A stretch of DNA of 64,000 nt from NCBI RefSeq assembly GCF_022179765.1, contig NZ_BPRE01000010.1, forward strand, positions 124,001-188,000, read 5' to 3'. The DNA is from Methylorubrum suomiense. Lineage in GTDB: Bacteria > Pseudomonadota > Alphaproteobacteria > Rhizobiales > Beijerinckiaceae. Below are positions 1-8,390 of this stretch, one piece after another. The notes below the pieces were generated by a model, which searched no databases, was not told the origin of the DNA, and saw only the letters and a list, made by a program, of their open reading frames with translations. A program made the position numbers and the translations under genes. How positions within the stretch are numbered: the stretch's first letter is position 1; each line of letters begins with the position of its first letter.

Positions 1-134
1 TCGACGTCGTTGCCGATCAGACGGGATTCGCCGATCGCAATCGGATGCGGCGCGCGTTCTTGCGCGCCTTCGGGCAACCGCCCCAGGTGATCCGCCGCAA
101 TGCCCGCGGGGCGTTGGCATCCACCGAGCCGTAA
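1..134 (+). CDS. AraC-family transcriptional regulator, C-terminal fragment
   Basis: The first 134 bases carry the 3' end of a gene that begins before the window. Reading from base 3, the 43 codons end in TAA at 132-134. They include TGFADRNRMRRAF followed by FGQPPQ, which is the second helix-turn-helix and C-terminal signature of AraC/XylS regulators, especially the GlxA-like subgroup. Such proteins bind DNA through two HTH motifs and usually activate a neighbouring gene. The sensor domain lies outside the window, so the ligand is unknown. It is in the same direction as the polysaccharide genes but 485 bases upstream, so co-transcription is doubtful. Confidence 0.72.
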   Translation, partial: DVVADQTGFADRNRMRRAFLRAFGQPPQVIRRNARGALASTEP

Positions 135-619
135 TACCGTCGCCGAGAAACTCGTTTGCAAAAATCCATCGCATTGGGGTGAGGCTCGGAGCGGACATTC
201 GCCGCGAGCCTGCCGAACGTCCGCAACCGAACTCTGAGCCGTCCGTCGCGCGATCAATTCGATCGGCTTTCGCCGATCGGGTTGGAACCTCATGACCTTA
301 GACCGCCCGCAGGTCGTCTTTCACTTCCGCGCGGAACAGCGGAACGTCGACGTTCCGGCACGCGCAGCGTGCCCCTGCCCGCGTACAAGCCGCCGGCCCG
401 AACGCGCCATGGCGGGGCTTGCCGTGATCCTCGGTGGGCTACCCCCCGCGTCGGCAGCCGAGCCGCCGTTAAGAAACATGCAACCATTGTGCGAGCCAAA
501 GGATACCAACCGGCGCGTTGAAGGTTTACGCGAATGCATATCAAGAATCTCATCCCACGTGCTCGGGCGAATAGCCTGAGCTGACAGGACGCTGTGGAAC
601 TGTATGAGGATGATGTGGC
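135..619. other. Intergenic region without a recognisable gene
   Basis: These 485 bases lie between the regulator fragment and the membrane-fusion gene. The short open frames present on both strands overlap each other and give arginine/proline-rich translations with no family resemblance, as expected from GC-rich non-coding DNA. The promoter of the 620-3855 pair should lie here, but no convincing hexamer pair was identified. Confidence 0.5.
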
Positions 620-1855
620 ATGTTCTGGAACACGCGTATTGTCCGCATTCTTGTTGGGCTGGCGCTTCTAGCTATCGCTGTCCTCGTGATGCTGCCGGGC
701 CTGACCGGCTATACGAGTCTCGACGGCACCGTGAACGCGCGCTTCGCGGTGGTGTCGGCGCCGATCGAGGGGGTCGTGTCCGATACGCCACCGAAGGTCG
801 GGACGGCCTTGAGCGAGGATTCCGAACTCTTCCAGATCAGCAACGATCGCATCGCCCGCACGGCCGAAGCGCAGCTCGATGCCGATCTCGGCGCTGCGCG
901 CGAGCGCCTGAAGGCCCTCGAAGCGCAGTTGGGATTGCTCGCTTCCCTCAAGGCGGAACTCGCCGCGCGGCTCGGTGACTACCAGAGGGCAAGTCTGCAA
1001 AGTATCCAGCAGGAAATCATCATCCGCCAGCAGCGGATCAGCACGGCTCAGGCCAACCGCGTCTCGGCAGAGGCCGATCTCAGTCGCAAGCAGACACTGG
1101 GTGTCTCCGGAGTGGTCGCCAACAGCTCGGTCGAGGCTGCTCGGGCCGCGGCCATCGCCTCGGGCAATGAGGGAACGATTGCGAAGGCCGAACTCGACCG
1201 TCTGCATCAGCAGCTCGATGCCTTGAAGCGCGGGACCTTCGTCGGCGAGGGGCGCAACGACGTGCCCTATTCGCAGCAGCGCGGCGATGAAGTCACGATC
1301 CAGCTCGCCAATGTCGAGGCCCAGGCCAAGATCGAGCGGGCCCGCGTCCAACTTCTGGAACGGCAGCTCATGATTGAGCGCAGCCGGAACGATCGATTGT
1401 CGAGTGCGTCCATCCGCCTTCCGTTCCGCGGCGTGATCTGGCGCAACAACGTCGTGGGCGGATCGAATGTCGTGGTCGGCAACGAGCTGACGCGTCTGCT
1501 CGACTGCCGTGACCTCTTCGTCGACATCCTGCTCGACGAGGTCGATTACGATGAGATCAGGCCCGGCGATCCGGCGGAGGTGCGCCTGCTCGGCACCTCG
1601 GAGGTGATCGCGGGACGGGTCATCTCCGTCCGGGGATCGAGCGCGGCGGTCGAGGAAGTGACGCTTGCGGCCATGCCGCCGAAGAGCCGGGGCAAGAACG
1701 CCCGCATCCGGGTCAGCCTCGACCAGAACCCGATGCACACCGACTACGAGAACTTCTGCCATGTCGGGCGCACCGTGCAGGTTCGGTTCGCGCGATCGGC
1801 TGCAGCGCTGCCTCTCGTCAATTGGGTGAAGAGCCTGTGGTTCAGTATCTCCTAG
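620..1855 (+). CDS. HlyD/Alg44-like periplasmic adaptor (membrane-fusion) protein
   Basis: 411 residues. One N-terminal membrane helix (about residues 7-30) is followed by a biotinyl-lipoyl-like stretch (SAPIEGVVSD), a long coiled-coil hairpin rich in Glu, Gln, Arg and Ala (about 75-245), then the second lipoyl half (ASIRLPFRGVIW) and a beta-barrel domain. This is the layout of HlyD/EmrA adaptors and of the Alg44 periplasmic part. The stop overlaps nothing but lies 17 bases before the preferred start of the next gene, a glycosyltransferase, so the two probably form an operon in which this protein carries a polymer across the periplasm. A GAGGA-like site precedes the ATG. The exported polymer cannot be told from sequence. 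Confidence 0.8.
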   Translation: MFWNTRIVRILVGLALLAIAVLVMLPGLTGYTSLDGTVNARFAVVSAPIEGVVSDTPPKVGTALSEDSELFQISNDRIARTAEAQLDADLGAARERLKALEAQLGLLASLKAELAARLGDYQRASLQSIQQEIIIRQQRISTAQANRVSAEADLSRKQTLGVSGVVANSSVEAARAAAIASGNEGTIAKAELDRLHQQLDALKRGTFVGEGRNDVPYSQQRGDEVTIQLANVEAQAKIERARVQLLERQLMIERSRNDRLSSASIRLPFRGVIWRNNVVGGSNVVVGNELTRLLDCRDLFVDILLDEVDYDEIRPGDPAEVRLLGTSEVIAGRVISVRGSSAAVEEVTLAAMPPKSRGKNARIRVSLDQNPMHTDYENFCHVGRTVQVRFARSAAALPLVNWVKSLWFSIS

Positions 1856-1872
1856 AATTGGAGCTCGGACCG

Positions 1873-3855
1873 ATGGCTCCGACCCTGGTGGTCGCAGCCG
1901 TCTTTCTCGTCTTCATCACGAACTGGCCGCGGCAGCGAAGTTGGTCCCGCGCGATCGCCTGCGCCTTCGTGCTCGCGGTGGCCATTCGGTATCTCCTCTG
2001 GCGGTTCTTCTACACCGTGCTGCCGCATCCGGCCGACGGGAGCTTCGCGTTCATCTGGACCTGGACCGTGTTCTGCGTGGAACTCGGTGCCTTCGCCGAC
2101 ATCCTGCACTTCCTCGTCGTGATGAGCCGTTCCGTCGACCGGAGCGCCGAGGCGAACCGCCGAGAGAAGAGTTTTTTCGCGCGCCCGACGGAGGAGTTGC
2201 CGACGGTCGACGTCTTCATCCCGACTTACAATGAGCCGCTCGACGTGCTGGAGCGGACGATCATCGGCGCTCTCGCGCTCGACTATCCGCGGGACAAATT
2301 CACGGTCTACGTCCTCGACGACAAGCGACGCGATTGGCTCAAGACGTATTGCGAGGAAAAGGGCGCCATCCACGTCACAAGGCCGGATAATTCCCACGCC
2401 AAAGCCGGTAATATGAACAATGGTCTGAAGGTGTCGTCGGGTGATTTCATTGCGATTTTCGACGCCGACTTCGTTCCGTACCGCAATTTTCTGCGCCGTA
2501 CGCTGCCCTTCTTCACCGATCCGACGATCGGGATCGTTCAGACCCCGCAGCACTTCTTCAACAAGGATCCGGTCCAGTCGAACCTCTCGCTCGAGAAGGT
2601 TTGGCCCGACGAGCAACGGCTGTTCTTCGACGAGATGGCGGCGAGCCGCGACGCTTGGGACGTAAGCTTCTGCTGCGGCTCCTGCTCGATCGCCCGCCGT
2701 GCGGCCCTGGATGTGATCGGGGGCTTCCCGCACGACTCGATCACCGAGGATCTGCTCACGACCCTCGCCATGCTGAACCGGGGATACAAGACCCGTTACC
2801 TGAACGAGCGCCTGTCGATGGGCCTCGCCGCGGAAAATCTGAAGGGATATTTCGTCCAGCGGGGCCGCTGGTGCCGCGGCGGCATCCAGACAATCTATCT
2901 GCATAACGGGCCGCTGCGTGGACCGGGCCTGACCCTGTTTCAGCGGGTGATGTTCCTGCCGCTGTCATGGCTGATGCAATATACGACGCGGTTCATCATT
3001 CTCGTGGTTCCGGCAGTCTATCTCTGGACTGGCGCCGCACCCCTCTTCATCACCGGCACGCAGGACATCGTCTCTTATCAATTGCCCGTCGTCGCGGCCT
3101 ACTTTCTTCTGATGGGCTGGCTGACCCCGACCCGCTATCTGCCCCTGGTGTCGAGCGCCGTGGGCACCTTCGCGACGTTCCGCATGCTGCCCGTGGTGGT
3201 CTCCAGCGTGATCAAGCCCTTCGGTGTGCCGTTCCGCGTCACGCCGAAAGGCTCCGGCAACGAGGAGAATGCCTTCGACGCCTATACCTTCTTCTCGATC
3301 GCCTTCTGGATCGCCGTCACCGCCCTCGGCCTCGTCATCAACATCGTGCCCGAATGGTCGCGCATCGGCGACAGCGAATTCTCGCTCGTCTCGGCCTACT
3401 GGGCCGCGCTCAATATTCTTGTCCTCCTGGTCGCGGCGCTGATCTGTTTCGAGAAGTCCCGTCCGCTTCTCGACAGTTTCGCAACCGATGAGCCGGCGCG
3501 GATCGTCGCCTCCGAACAGGCTCTCTCCGCCCGGATCGTCAGCCTTTCGCTCGATCGGGGTGTCGCGGCGTTCCCGATCGACCCCGGCCTGCGCGCGGGC
3601 GACCGGATCTGGATCGAGATGGAGCGCTTTCCGCATCTCGAAGCCAGGGTCGAAGGCATGGCGCCCGGCACGCGTCGCAGGCCGGCCTGCATCAGCTTCT
3701 CCTACGCGCTCGGAGGGGCCTGCCGCGATGCGATGATCGTCCGGCTCTACACAGGCCAGTACTCGCAGGACATCGACGGCATCGACAAGTCGGCGATTTT
3801 CGGGGGGCTTTGGAGCCGCCTTTTCGGACGCTCCCGTACCTACGATCCGGCCTGA
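1873..3855 (+). CDS. Processive family 2 glycosyltransferase, cellulose synthase-like
   Basis: About 660 residues. Membrane helices at the N-terminus are followed by a GT-A catalytic domain with the DVFIPTYNE entry motif (about residue 113), a DDKRR aspartate (about 147), FDADFVP (DxD, about 195), TED (about 290) and QRGRW (QxxRW, about 328), then more helices. These are the UDP-sugar-binding and processivity motifs of BcsA/Alg8-type synthases. The last 100 residues look like a degenerate PilZ barrel: SLSLDRG stands where D/NxSxxG is expected, and no RxxxR was found. I chose ATG 1873 because GGAG lies 9 bases upstream; a TTG at 1822 would overlap the previous gene. The product is probably an exopolysaccharide; cellulose itself is not proven. 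Confidence 0.85.
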   Translation: MAPTLVVAAVFLVFITNWPRQRSWSRAIACAFVLAVAIRYLLWRFFYTVLPHPADGSFAFIWTWTVFCVELGAFADILHFLVVMSRSVDRSAEANRREKSFFARPTEELPTVDVFIPTYNEPLDVLERTIIGALALDYPRDKFTVYVLDDKRRDWLKTYCEEKGAIHVTRPDNSHAKAGNMNNGLKVSSGDFIAIFDADFVPYRNFLRRTLPFFTDPTIGIVQTPQHFFNKDPVQSNLSLEKVWPDEQRLFFDEMAASRDAWDVSFCCGSCSIARRAALDVIGGFPHDSITEDLLTTLAMLNRGYKTRYLNERLSMGLAAENLKGYFVQRGRWCRGGIQTIYLHNGPLRGPGLTLFQRVMFLPLSWLMQYTTRFIILVVPAVYLWTGAAPLFITGTQDIVSYQLPVVAAYFLLMGWLTPTRYLPLVSSAVGTFATFRMLPVVVSSVIKPFGVPFRVTPKGSGNEENAFDAYTFFSIAFWIAVTALGLVINIVPEWSRIGDSEFSLVSAYWAALNILVLLVAALICFEKSRPLLDSFATDEPARIVASEQALSARIVSLSLDRGVAAFPIDPGLRAGDRIWIEMERFPHLEARVEGMAPGTRRRPACISFSYALGGACRDAMIVRLYTGQYSQDIDGIDKSAIFGGLWSRLFGRSRTYDPA

Positions 3856-3880
3856 GCCGAGATCCCTTCTGAGCGGGCCT

Positions 3881-4582
3881 TCATCGCAGCGTACCGTCAT
3901 GGATGGCTGAGGCCACCAGGGCACCGGCAGCGCCGGCTTCCGTCAGGCGCGCCACATCCTGCGGCCCGCGCACGCCGCCCGCCGCGAAGATCGATCGGTC
4001 TCCCGCCCGATCCACCGCCTGCGCGATCCGAGTGAGATCCGGGCCGGTGCCGGTGCCGACGCGGGCCAGCGTCATCACGATGACCTCATCGGGCCACGCG
4101 CCGACATCGTCGTGCAGCCCGTCCGGCCCCAGCCGCTCGTCGCCCCGGCTGTCGAGGGAGAGGACGGCGCGATTGCCCAGCATCCGCACGAGGCTTTCGT
4201 CGCGCTGGCTCTCGCTGCCGATCACCGGCCGGCCGAGCCCCATGCCGAGGAACCGCTCGACCCCGTCCGCGTCGGCAAATCCGGCATCGACCCACAGCCC
4301 GACGCCGGGACAGGCACGGGCGACGGCCTCCAGGCTGGCCCGGTCGGGCGCCGTGCCATCCATGATCGCGTCGAGGTCGGCCACGTAGAGCGTGTCGGCG
4401 GCTACCGCGTCGAGGAGGCCGCGGGCGATGTCGGCCGGAGCCGAACCCCTGGCCAAGGGGGTGACGATCGGGGCATAGGCATCGCGCTCGCCCGCACGGG
4501 CGCGCACCACCACGCCGCGGCGCAGGTCGATCACCGGTACGAGCCGGAACGGCGCCGCCCGAGCCTTGAGAGCGTGAGACAT
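3881..4582 (-). CDS. HisA/HisF-like (beta/alpha)8 protein of the C1 cofactor cluster
   Basis: About 233 residues. It starts like HisA (LVPVIDLRRG) and keeps both candidate catalytic aspartates, in VIDL and in LSLDSRGD, along with the C-terminal phosphate-binding pattern GGVRG and GALVASAIHDG. True HisA isomerises ProFAR in histidine synthesis. Here the gene is beside mfnF, and methylotrophs and methanogens with tetrahydromethanopterin carry such HisA-like proteins among their C1 genes, so a step in methanofuran or methanopterin synthesis is more likely than histidine synthesis. The start ATG (4582) is fixed by the conserved N-terminus and lies three bases from the mfnF start on the other strand. 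No clear Shine-Dalgarno site was seen. Confidence 0.72.
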   Translation of the reverse strand: MSHALKARAAPFRLVPVIDLRRGVVVRARAGERDAYAPIVTPLARGSAPADIARGLLDAVAADTLYVADLDAIMDGTAPDRASLEAVARACPGVGLWVDAGFADADGVERFLGMGLGRPVIGSESQRDESLVRMLGNRAVLSLDSRGDERLGPDGLHDDVGAWPDEVIVMTLARVGTGTGPDLTRIAQAVDRAGDRSIFAAGGVRGPQDVARLTEAGAAGALVASAIHDGTLR

Positions 4583-4585
4583 CGC

Positions 4586-5620
4586 GTGAACCGGACCAAG
4601 AGCAGGATCGTCGGGTGGGATCTCGGCGGGGTGCATGTCAAGGCGGCACTCGTCGAAGATGGCCGCGTGATCGAGGCGGTGCAGGCGGCTTGCCCGCTCT
4701 GGCGCGGCGTTCCGGCTCTGGACAAGACGTTCTCGGAATTGCCCGATTGGGCGCGGGGCGAGGCCGACCACGCCGTCACCATGACGGGCGAACTGACCGA
4801 TTGCTTCGCGGACCGTGCCGACGGTGTCCGGAAGCTCTCGGACTGGGCCGCCGCGACGCTGACAGGCCGTGTGCGCATCTATGCCGGCAGCGCCGGCTTC
4901 GTTTCTCCCGCGAATGCGGGGGACATTTCAGACAGGATCGCCTCCGCCAATTGGCACGCCACCGCCGCCCTCGTCGGTCGCTGCCGGCCCGATGCTCTTC
5001 TCATCGATATCGGCTCAACCACCGCCGACCTGATCCCGATCGTCGGCGGGAATCCGGCCGCCACGGGCTACAGCGATGCCGAGCGACTGGAGGCGGGCGA
5101 ACTCGTCTATACCGGCGTCGTGCGGACCCCGATCCTGGCCTTCGCGACCCACGCCCCCTGGCGTGGCCGGCGCACCGCCCTGATGGCCGAGACCTTCGCC
5201 ACGGCTGCCGACATTCACCGCCTGACCGGCGACCTGCCCGACGGCGCCGACCAGCAGCACAGCGCCGATCTCAAGGGCAAATCGCTCGCCGAGACCGAGA
5301 CCCGCCTCGCCCGCATGGTCGGCCGGGATCGGGGGGAGGGCAGCGCGCAGGAATGGCGGGCGCTCGCCGCATGGTTCGCCGAGGCGCAGTTGCGCCCCCT
5401 GCACGATGCGGCGTTGGTGCTGCTGTCCCGGCCGGATGTACCGCCGGATGCCCCCCTCGTCGTCTGTGGCGCCGGCCGATTCCTCGCCGAGCGCTTGGCT
5501 CGCCGGCTCGGACGGGAACCGCTTCCGCTGACCGACCTCATCGCCGAAAGAATTCCCCCGTCGGGACGCGAATGGGTGTCGACCTGCGGGCCGGCCGTGG
5601 CCGTGGGGTTGATCGCGTGA
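4586..5620 (+). CDS. mfnF: MfnF-like H4MPT-linked C1 pathway protein (ASKHA fold)
   Basis: About 344 residues. WDLGGVHVKAA near the N-terminus and DIGSTTADLIPI (about residue 140) are the two phosphate-binding loops of an ASKHA/hydantoinase-A-like fold, with CGAGRF near the C-terminus. The family is the one annotated as H4MPT-linked C1 transfer pathway protein; its methanogen member MfnF couples the furan diphosphate to gamma-glutamyltyramine in methanofuran synthesis. In methylotrophs the matching product would be methylofuran, the cofactor of the formyltransferase/hydrolase complex. I chose GTG 4586 because the family begins a few residues before the RIVGWDLGG segment. Enzymatic role is inferred from the methanogen homologue. 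Confidence 0.8.
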   Translation: MNRTKSRIVGWDLGGVHVKAALVEDGRVIEAVQAACPLWRGVPALDKTFSELPDWARGEADHAVTMTGELTDCFADRADGVRKLSDWAAATLTGRVRIYAGSAGFVSPANAGDISDRIASANWHATAALVGRCRPDALLIDIGSTTADLIPIVGGNPAATGYSDAERLEAGELVYTGVVRTPILAFATHAPWRGRRTALMAETFATAADIHRLTGDLPDGADQQHSADLKGKSLAETETRLARMVGRDRGEGSAQEWRALAAWFAEAQLRPLHDAALVLLSRPDVPPDAPLVVCGAGRFLAERLARRLGREPLPLTDLIAERIPPSGREWVSTCGPAVAVGLIA

Positions 5621-5673
5621 GGAACGGCGCCCGTCCCGCGCGTTACCGGAACTGAAATGAGGAGAGGGGAAGA

Positions 5674-5874
5674 ATGAGCGCAGCCCAGAAACTCACCCGT
5701 ATCCTGGCGACCCGGACCGGGCCGGATGTCGAGTTGGCCTTCGTCACCGAGGACGGCCGCACCACCCGGGTTCTGGTCAGCGAAGATCAGGTCGACCGGC
5801 TCGTGGACGAGTTGGAGGACATCCTCAACTCACCCGCCGAGGGTGATTCCGGCGAACCGCCGGCGGCGGCCTGA
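5674..5874 (+). CDS. Small conserved-looking hypothetical protein (66 aa)
   Basis: 66 residues, acidic, with an alternating beta-strand pattern at the start (LTRILATRTG, VELAFVTEDG) and a C-terminal acidic helix (VDRLVDELEDIL). AGAGGGGAAGA directly before the ATG is a strong ribosome binding site. It follows mfnF by 53 bases on the same strand, so it may be co-transcribed. No domain was recognised. The unbroken frame, the good ribosome site and a codon pattern like its neighbours support a real gene. Confidence 0.65.
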   Translation: MSAAQKLTRILATRTGPDVELAFVTEDGRTTRVLVSEDQVDRLVDELEDILNSPAEGDSGEPPAAA

Positions 5875-5919
5875 GCGCCGTTTCCTCGCGTTCGTGATCG
5901 AGCGGTCTTCCGCTCACAC

Positions 5920-5990
5920 TCTTCCTGGGATGCGCCGCGGAAGCGGAGCCCTCCTTCGAGGCCTCTTCGCGGCATCTCAGGATGAGGGGA
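5920..5990. repeat. Dispersed palindromic intergenic repeat, copy A
   Basis: The segment GGAGCCCTCCTTCGAGGCC followed by CATCTCAGGATGAGG is one arm of a repeat found in several gaps of this window. The other arm (GGGATGCGCCGCGG) is degraded. It lies between two convergent genes. Confidence 0.75.
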
Positions 5991-6005
5991 TTGGACGGGA
6001 GGGGC

Positions 6006-7028
6006 CTACCTCAAGAAATCCCCGAACGCGCGCGGGCCGTCGCCGGTCTCGATCGTGCCCGTGATCTTGAGGCTCGACGGGTCGATCAGGCTCAAGCTGT
6101 TGTCGCCCCAATTGGCGACGACGATCACCGTCCCGTCGCGCGTCGCGGCGATTCCCTCCGGATGGTCGCCGACATCGATCGTGCCGAGCTTCGTCATCGT
6201 GGTGGGGTCGAACGCCGTCACGGTGTTCGAATACTGGTCGGTGACGAAGCCGCGCTGCCCGGCGAAGGCGATGACGTAGGGGCGCTGGCCCGTCTTGACC
6301 CGGCCGGTCTCACGGCCGGCGGCGATGTCGATCGCCGACACGTCGTCGGACAGGACGTTGGCGGTGTAGGCGCGGGTGGCGTCGGGCGCGAGCGTCAGGC
6401 CGAACGGGTGGGTCCCCACCGCGATGCGCCGCCTCTCCGTCCGCGAGGCCACGTCGATCACCGAGACCGAGTCGGATTCGCGGTTGGCCACCAGCAGGGT
6501 CGCCCCGTCCGGAGTCACGGCGATGCCGGAGGGCGACTTGCCGGTTGCGATCTCCCCGTCGAGCGTCAAGCCGTCCGCAGTCGCGCGCAGGGCGAACACC
6601 CGCTCGCCGAACCAATCGGCAACGTAGACTTCGCCCGATACGGGATTCACGCCGATGCCGAGGGGGCCGCCGGGCAGGCCCAGTTCGGAGACGACCTTTC
6701 GGGCGGCGAGGTCGATCACCGTGACGCCGTGCCCCTCCGGCCGCGTGATGTAGGCGCGGGTCCGGTCAGGCGAGAGCGCGATGCCGGCCGGGGCGCCCGC
6801 GACGGGAATCGATTGCAGGATTTTCTTGGTGGCGAGATCCACGATCTCCACCGCGTTGCCGAGCTGCGCCGTGACGATGGCTTCCTGGGCCGGGGCAGGG
6901 GTGGCCGCGAACAGAAGCAGGCACAGGCCGAACCAGCAAGAAATCGTCCCCCTGCTGCGAAGCGGGGTACCCCCGGGATGCGCAGGCGAGGGGAGCACCG
7001 GTGCAGCTTGGCCAGCCTCGACCCTCAT
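6006..7028 (-). CDS. Exported YVTN-type beta-propeller protein
   Basis: About 340 residues as drawn. A hydrophobic signal segment (WFGLCLLLFAATPAPAQ) is followed by roughly seven repeats of about 40 residues, each with a variant of GxxPxGIAxxPDG and a VIDxA strand, giving a seven-bladed propeller in the periplasm. The family includes the beta-propeller proteins that travel with PQQ-dependent alcohol oxidation. The start is uncertain: ATG 7028 gives an odd 25-residue extension in repeat-like DNA before the signal peptide, and no ATG, GTG or TTG lies closer. It is the last gene of the mfn/mxaD-like run and a paralogue of the lutB-like gene at 14696. A redox or metal-handling role is inference. 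Confidence 0.75.
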   Translation of the reverse strand: MRVEAGQAAPVLPSPAHPGGTPLRSRGTISCWFGLCLLLFAATPAPAQEAIVTAQLGNAVEIVDLATKKILQSIPVAGAPAGIALSPDRTRAYITRPEGHGVTVIDLAARKVVSELGLPGGPLGIGVNPVSGEVYVADWFGERVFALRATADGLTLDGEIATGKSPSGIAVTPDGATLLVANRESDSVSVIDVASRTERRRIAVGTHPFGLTLAPDATRAYTANVLSDDVSAIDIAAGRETGRVKTGQRPYVIAFAGQRGFVTDQYSNTVTAFDPTTMTKLGTIDVGDHPEGIAATRDGTVIVVANWGDNSLSLIDPSSLKITGTIETGDGPRAFGDFLR

Positions 7029-7159
7029 CCCCGGGACGCCGGGTTCTCCCTTGCCCAACATCCCCCGAGGGGCACCCTTCCCCGCAAAGAGGGAAGGGGA
7101 GGGGCGGCACGCCTGTCCGATCACGACCATCGAGCGCGCCGCCTGCATCATCGGAGACC

Positions 7160-7690
7160 CTACGAACCCTTCTCGGCCTTGTTCTTCACGTTCTCGAGGC
7201 TCGCCTTGTAGAGACCGCTGACGGCGCTCTTGGCAGCCTCGTCGTTGAGGTCCGGCGGCGGATCGTTGTTCATGTAGCCGCGATAGAAGGCGCCGCGCCA
7301 AGTCAGCTTGGTCTTGTCGCCGTTGCCCTCGACCTCGACGGTGGAGGAGTAGTCGTTCACCGGGAGGGTCTTCGGATCGACCTTGGTGATCCGGTACATG
7401 AAGGTCTTCTTCTCGGCGTCGTACTTGGCGAGCTCTTCCTCGACCGTGGCGCCGCCCTTGAGCGTCAGCGTACGGGTCGCCTTGACCTCGTTGCCGCCCT
7501 TACCCTCGGTCTTCTCCACCGGCGGGATCCAGCTGCCGTCCTGGAAATTGCCGACGATCTGCCAGACCTTGTCGGCGGGGGCGTTGATCTCGATCGATTC
7601 CGAGACTTTCTGGCGGGTCGGGCCATGGGCCTGGGCCGCGAAGGTCACCGTCGCCAAAGCCGCGACCGCGGCGAGCGTCCTGAACTGCAT
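7160..7690 (-). CDS. MxaD-like periplasmic SRPBCC-family protein, copy 1
   Basis: 176 residues: a signal peptide (AALATVTFAAQA, about 1-20), then one SRPBCC/START-like domain with INAPADKVWQIVG, GSWIPPV and the C-terminal motif FYRGYMNNDPPPDLND. This matches the MxaD family; MxaD is a periplasmic protein of methanol oxidation reported to help methanol dehydrogenase pass electrons to cytochrome cL. The start ATG (7690) has GGAGGAG just upstream. A paralogue lies directly upstream (7830-8390). Neither is in an mxa operon, so the partner dehydrogenase may be a different PQQ enzyme such as XoxF or an alcohol dehydrogenase. Confidence 0.8.
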   Translation of the reverse strand: MQFRTLAAVAALATVTFAAQAHGPTRQKVSESIEINAPADKVWQIVGNFQDGSWIPPVEKTEGKGGNEVKATRTLTLKGGATVEEELAKYDAEKKTFMYRITKVDPKTLPVNDYSSTVEVEGNGDKTKLTWRGAFYRGYMNNDPPPDLNDEAAKSAVSGLYKASLENVKNKAEKGS

Positions 7691-7829
7691 CGTCTCTTCT
7701 CCTCCCCTGCGCCACGGTTGGCGGCGCGTCCTCGACGTGTCACCCCACACATTGCCCGCCGCAACGGCTTAGCCAGGGGTCGGCGCAGGCCATCACAGCG
7801 AATTTTGTGCAGGCGTGTCGGGCAGCCCC

Positions 7830-8390
7830 TCAGGAACCGCCCTTCTCAAGCCGCGCCTTGAGATTCTCCAGGCTGGCGTGAATCCAGTCCCGCACCGCCT
7901 TCTCCGAATTCTCGTCGTTGAGGGCGGGTGGGGGATCGTTGTTCGGGTAGCCGCGATAGAAGGCGGCCTTCCACTCGACGCGCGCCGCCCCCTCGCCCTC
8001 GGGCACGACCGAGAGGGTCGCCGAGTAATCGTTGGCCGGCAGGTCCGCGACGTCGTTCTGAGTGAGGTAATAGGCGAAGCTGCGCGCTTGCGCATCGAGC
8101 TTGCGGGTTTCCTCGACGAGGGCATGCCCGTTGTCGAGCGTCAGACGGTAGGTGGGCTTGGCCGCATCGGCCACGCGCTCGGCCCCCGTGACATGCGCGA
8201 TCCAGGTGGCGTCCGCGGGGTTGCCTATGACGGTCCAGACCTTGTCGGCGGGCGCCGCGATCGTCACGCTCTCGACCACCTTGCGGCGGGTCGGCGCGTG
8301 CTGGGCATCGGCGGCGGTGGCCATGGCGGCGAGCGCGGCGGCGGCCAGGAGGACGGTTCGCATCATCGTGGAAAGCATCTCCTGCCCCAT
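7830..8390 (-). CDS. MxaD-like periplasmic SRPBCC-family protein, copy 2
   Basis: Up to 186 residues. A signal peptide (RTVLLAAAALAAMATAADA) is followed by an SRPBCC domain sharing HAPTRRKVVES, IAAPADKVW and FYRGYPNNDPPPALND with the downstream copy, so the two arose by duplication. The drawn start (ATG 8390) overlaps the stop of the DUF447-like gene as ATGA, which suggests translational coupling. ATG 8378, 8366 or 8363 would give a more typical signal peptide, and AGGAG at 8379-8383 could serve 8366. The likely job is periplasmic support of a PQQ dehydrogenase, as for MxaD; that is inferred from family and context. Confidence 0.78.
   Translation of the reverse strand: MGQEMLSTMMRTVLLAAAALAAMATAADAQHAPTRRKVVESVTIAAPADKVWTVIGNPADATWIAHVTGAERVADAAKPTYRLTLDNGHALVEETRKLDAQARSFAYYLTQNDVADLPANDYSATLSVVPEGEGAARVEWKAAFYRGYPNNDPPPALNDENSEKAVRDWIHASLENLKARLEKGGS

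Noticed and set aside
292-579. 95-codon open frame upstream of the membrane-fusion gene
   Set aside because: It overlaps frames on the other strand, has no ribosome site and shows an arginine/proline-rich composition typical of GC-rich non-coding DNA.
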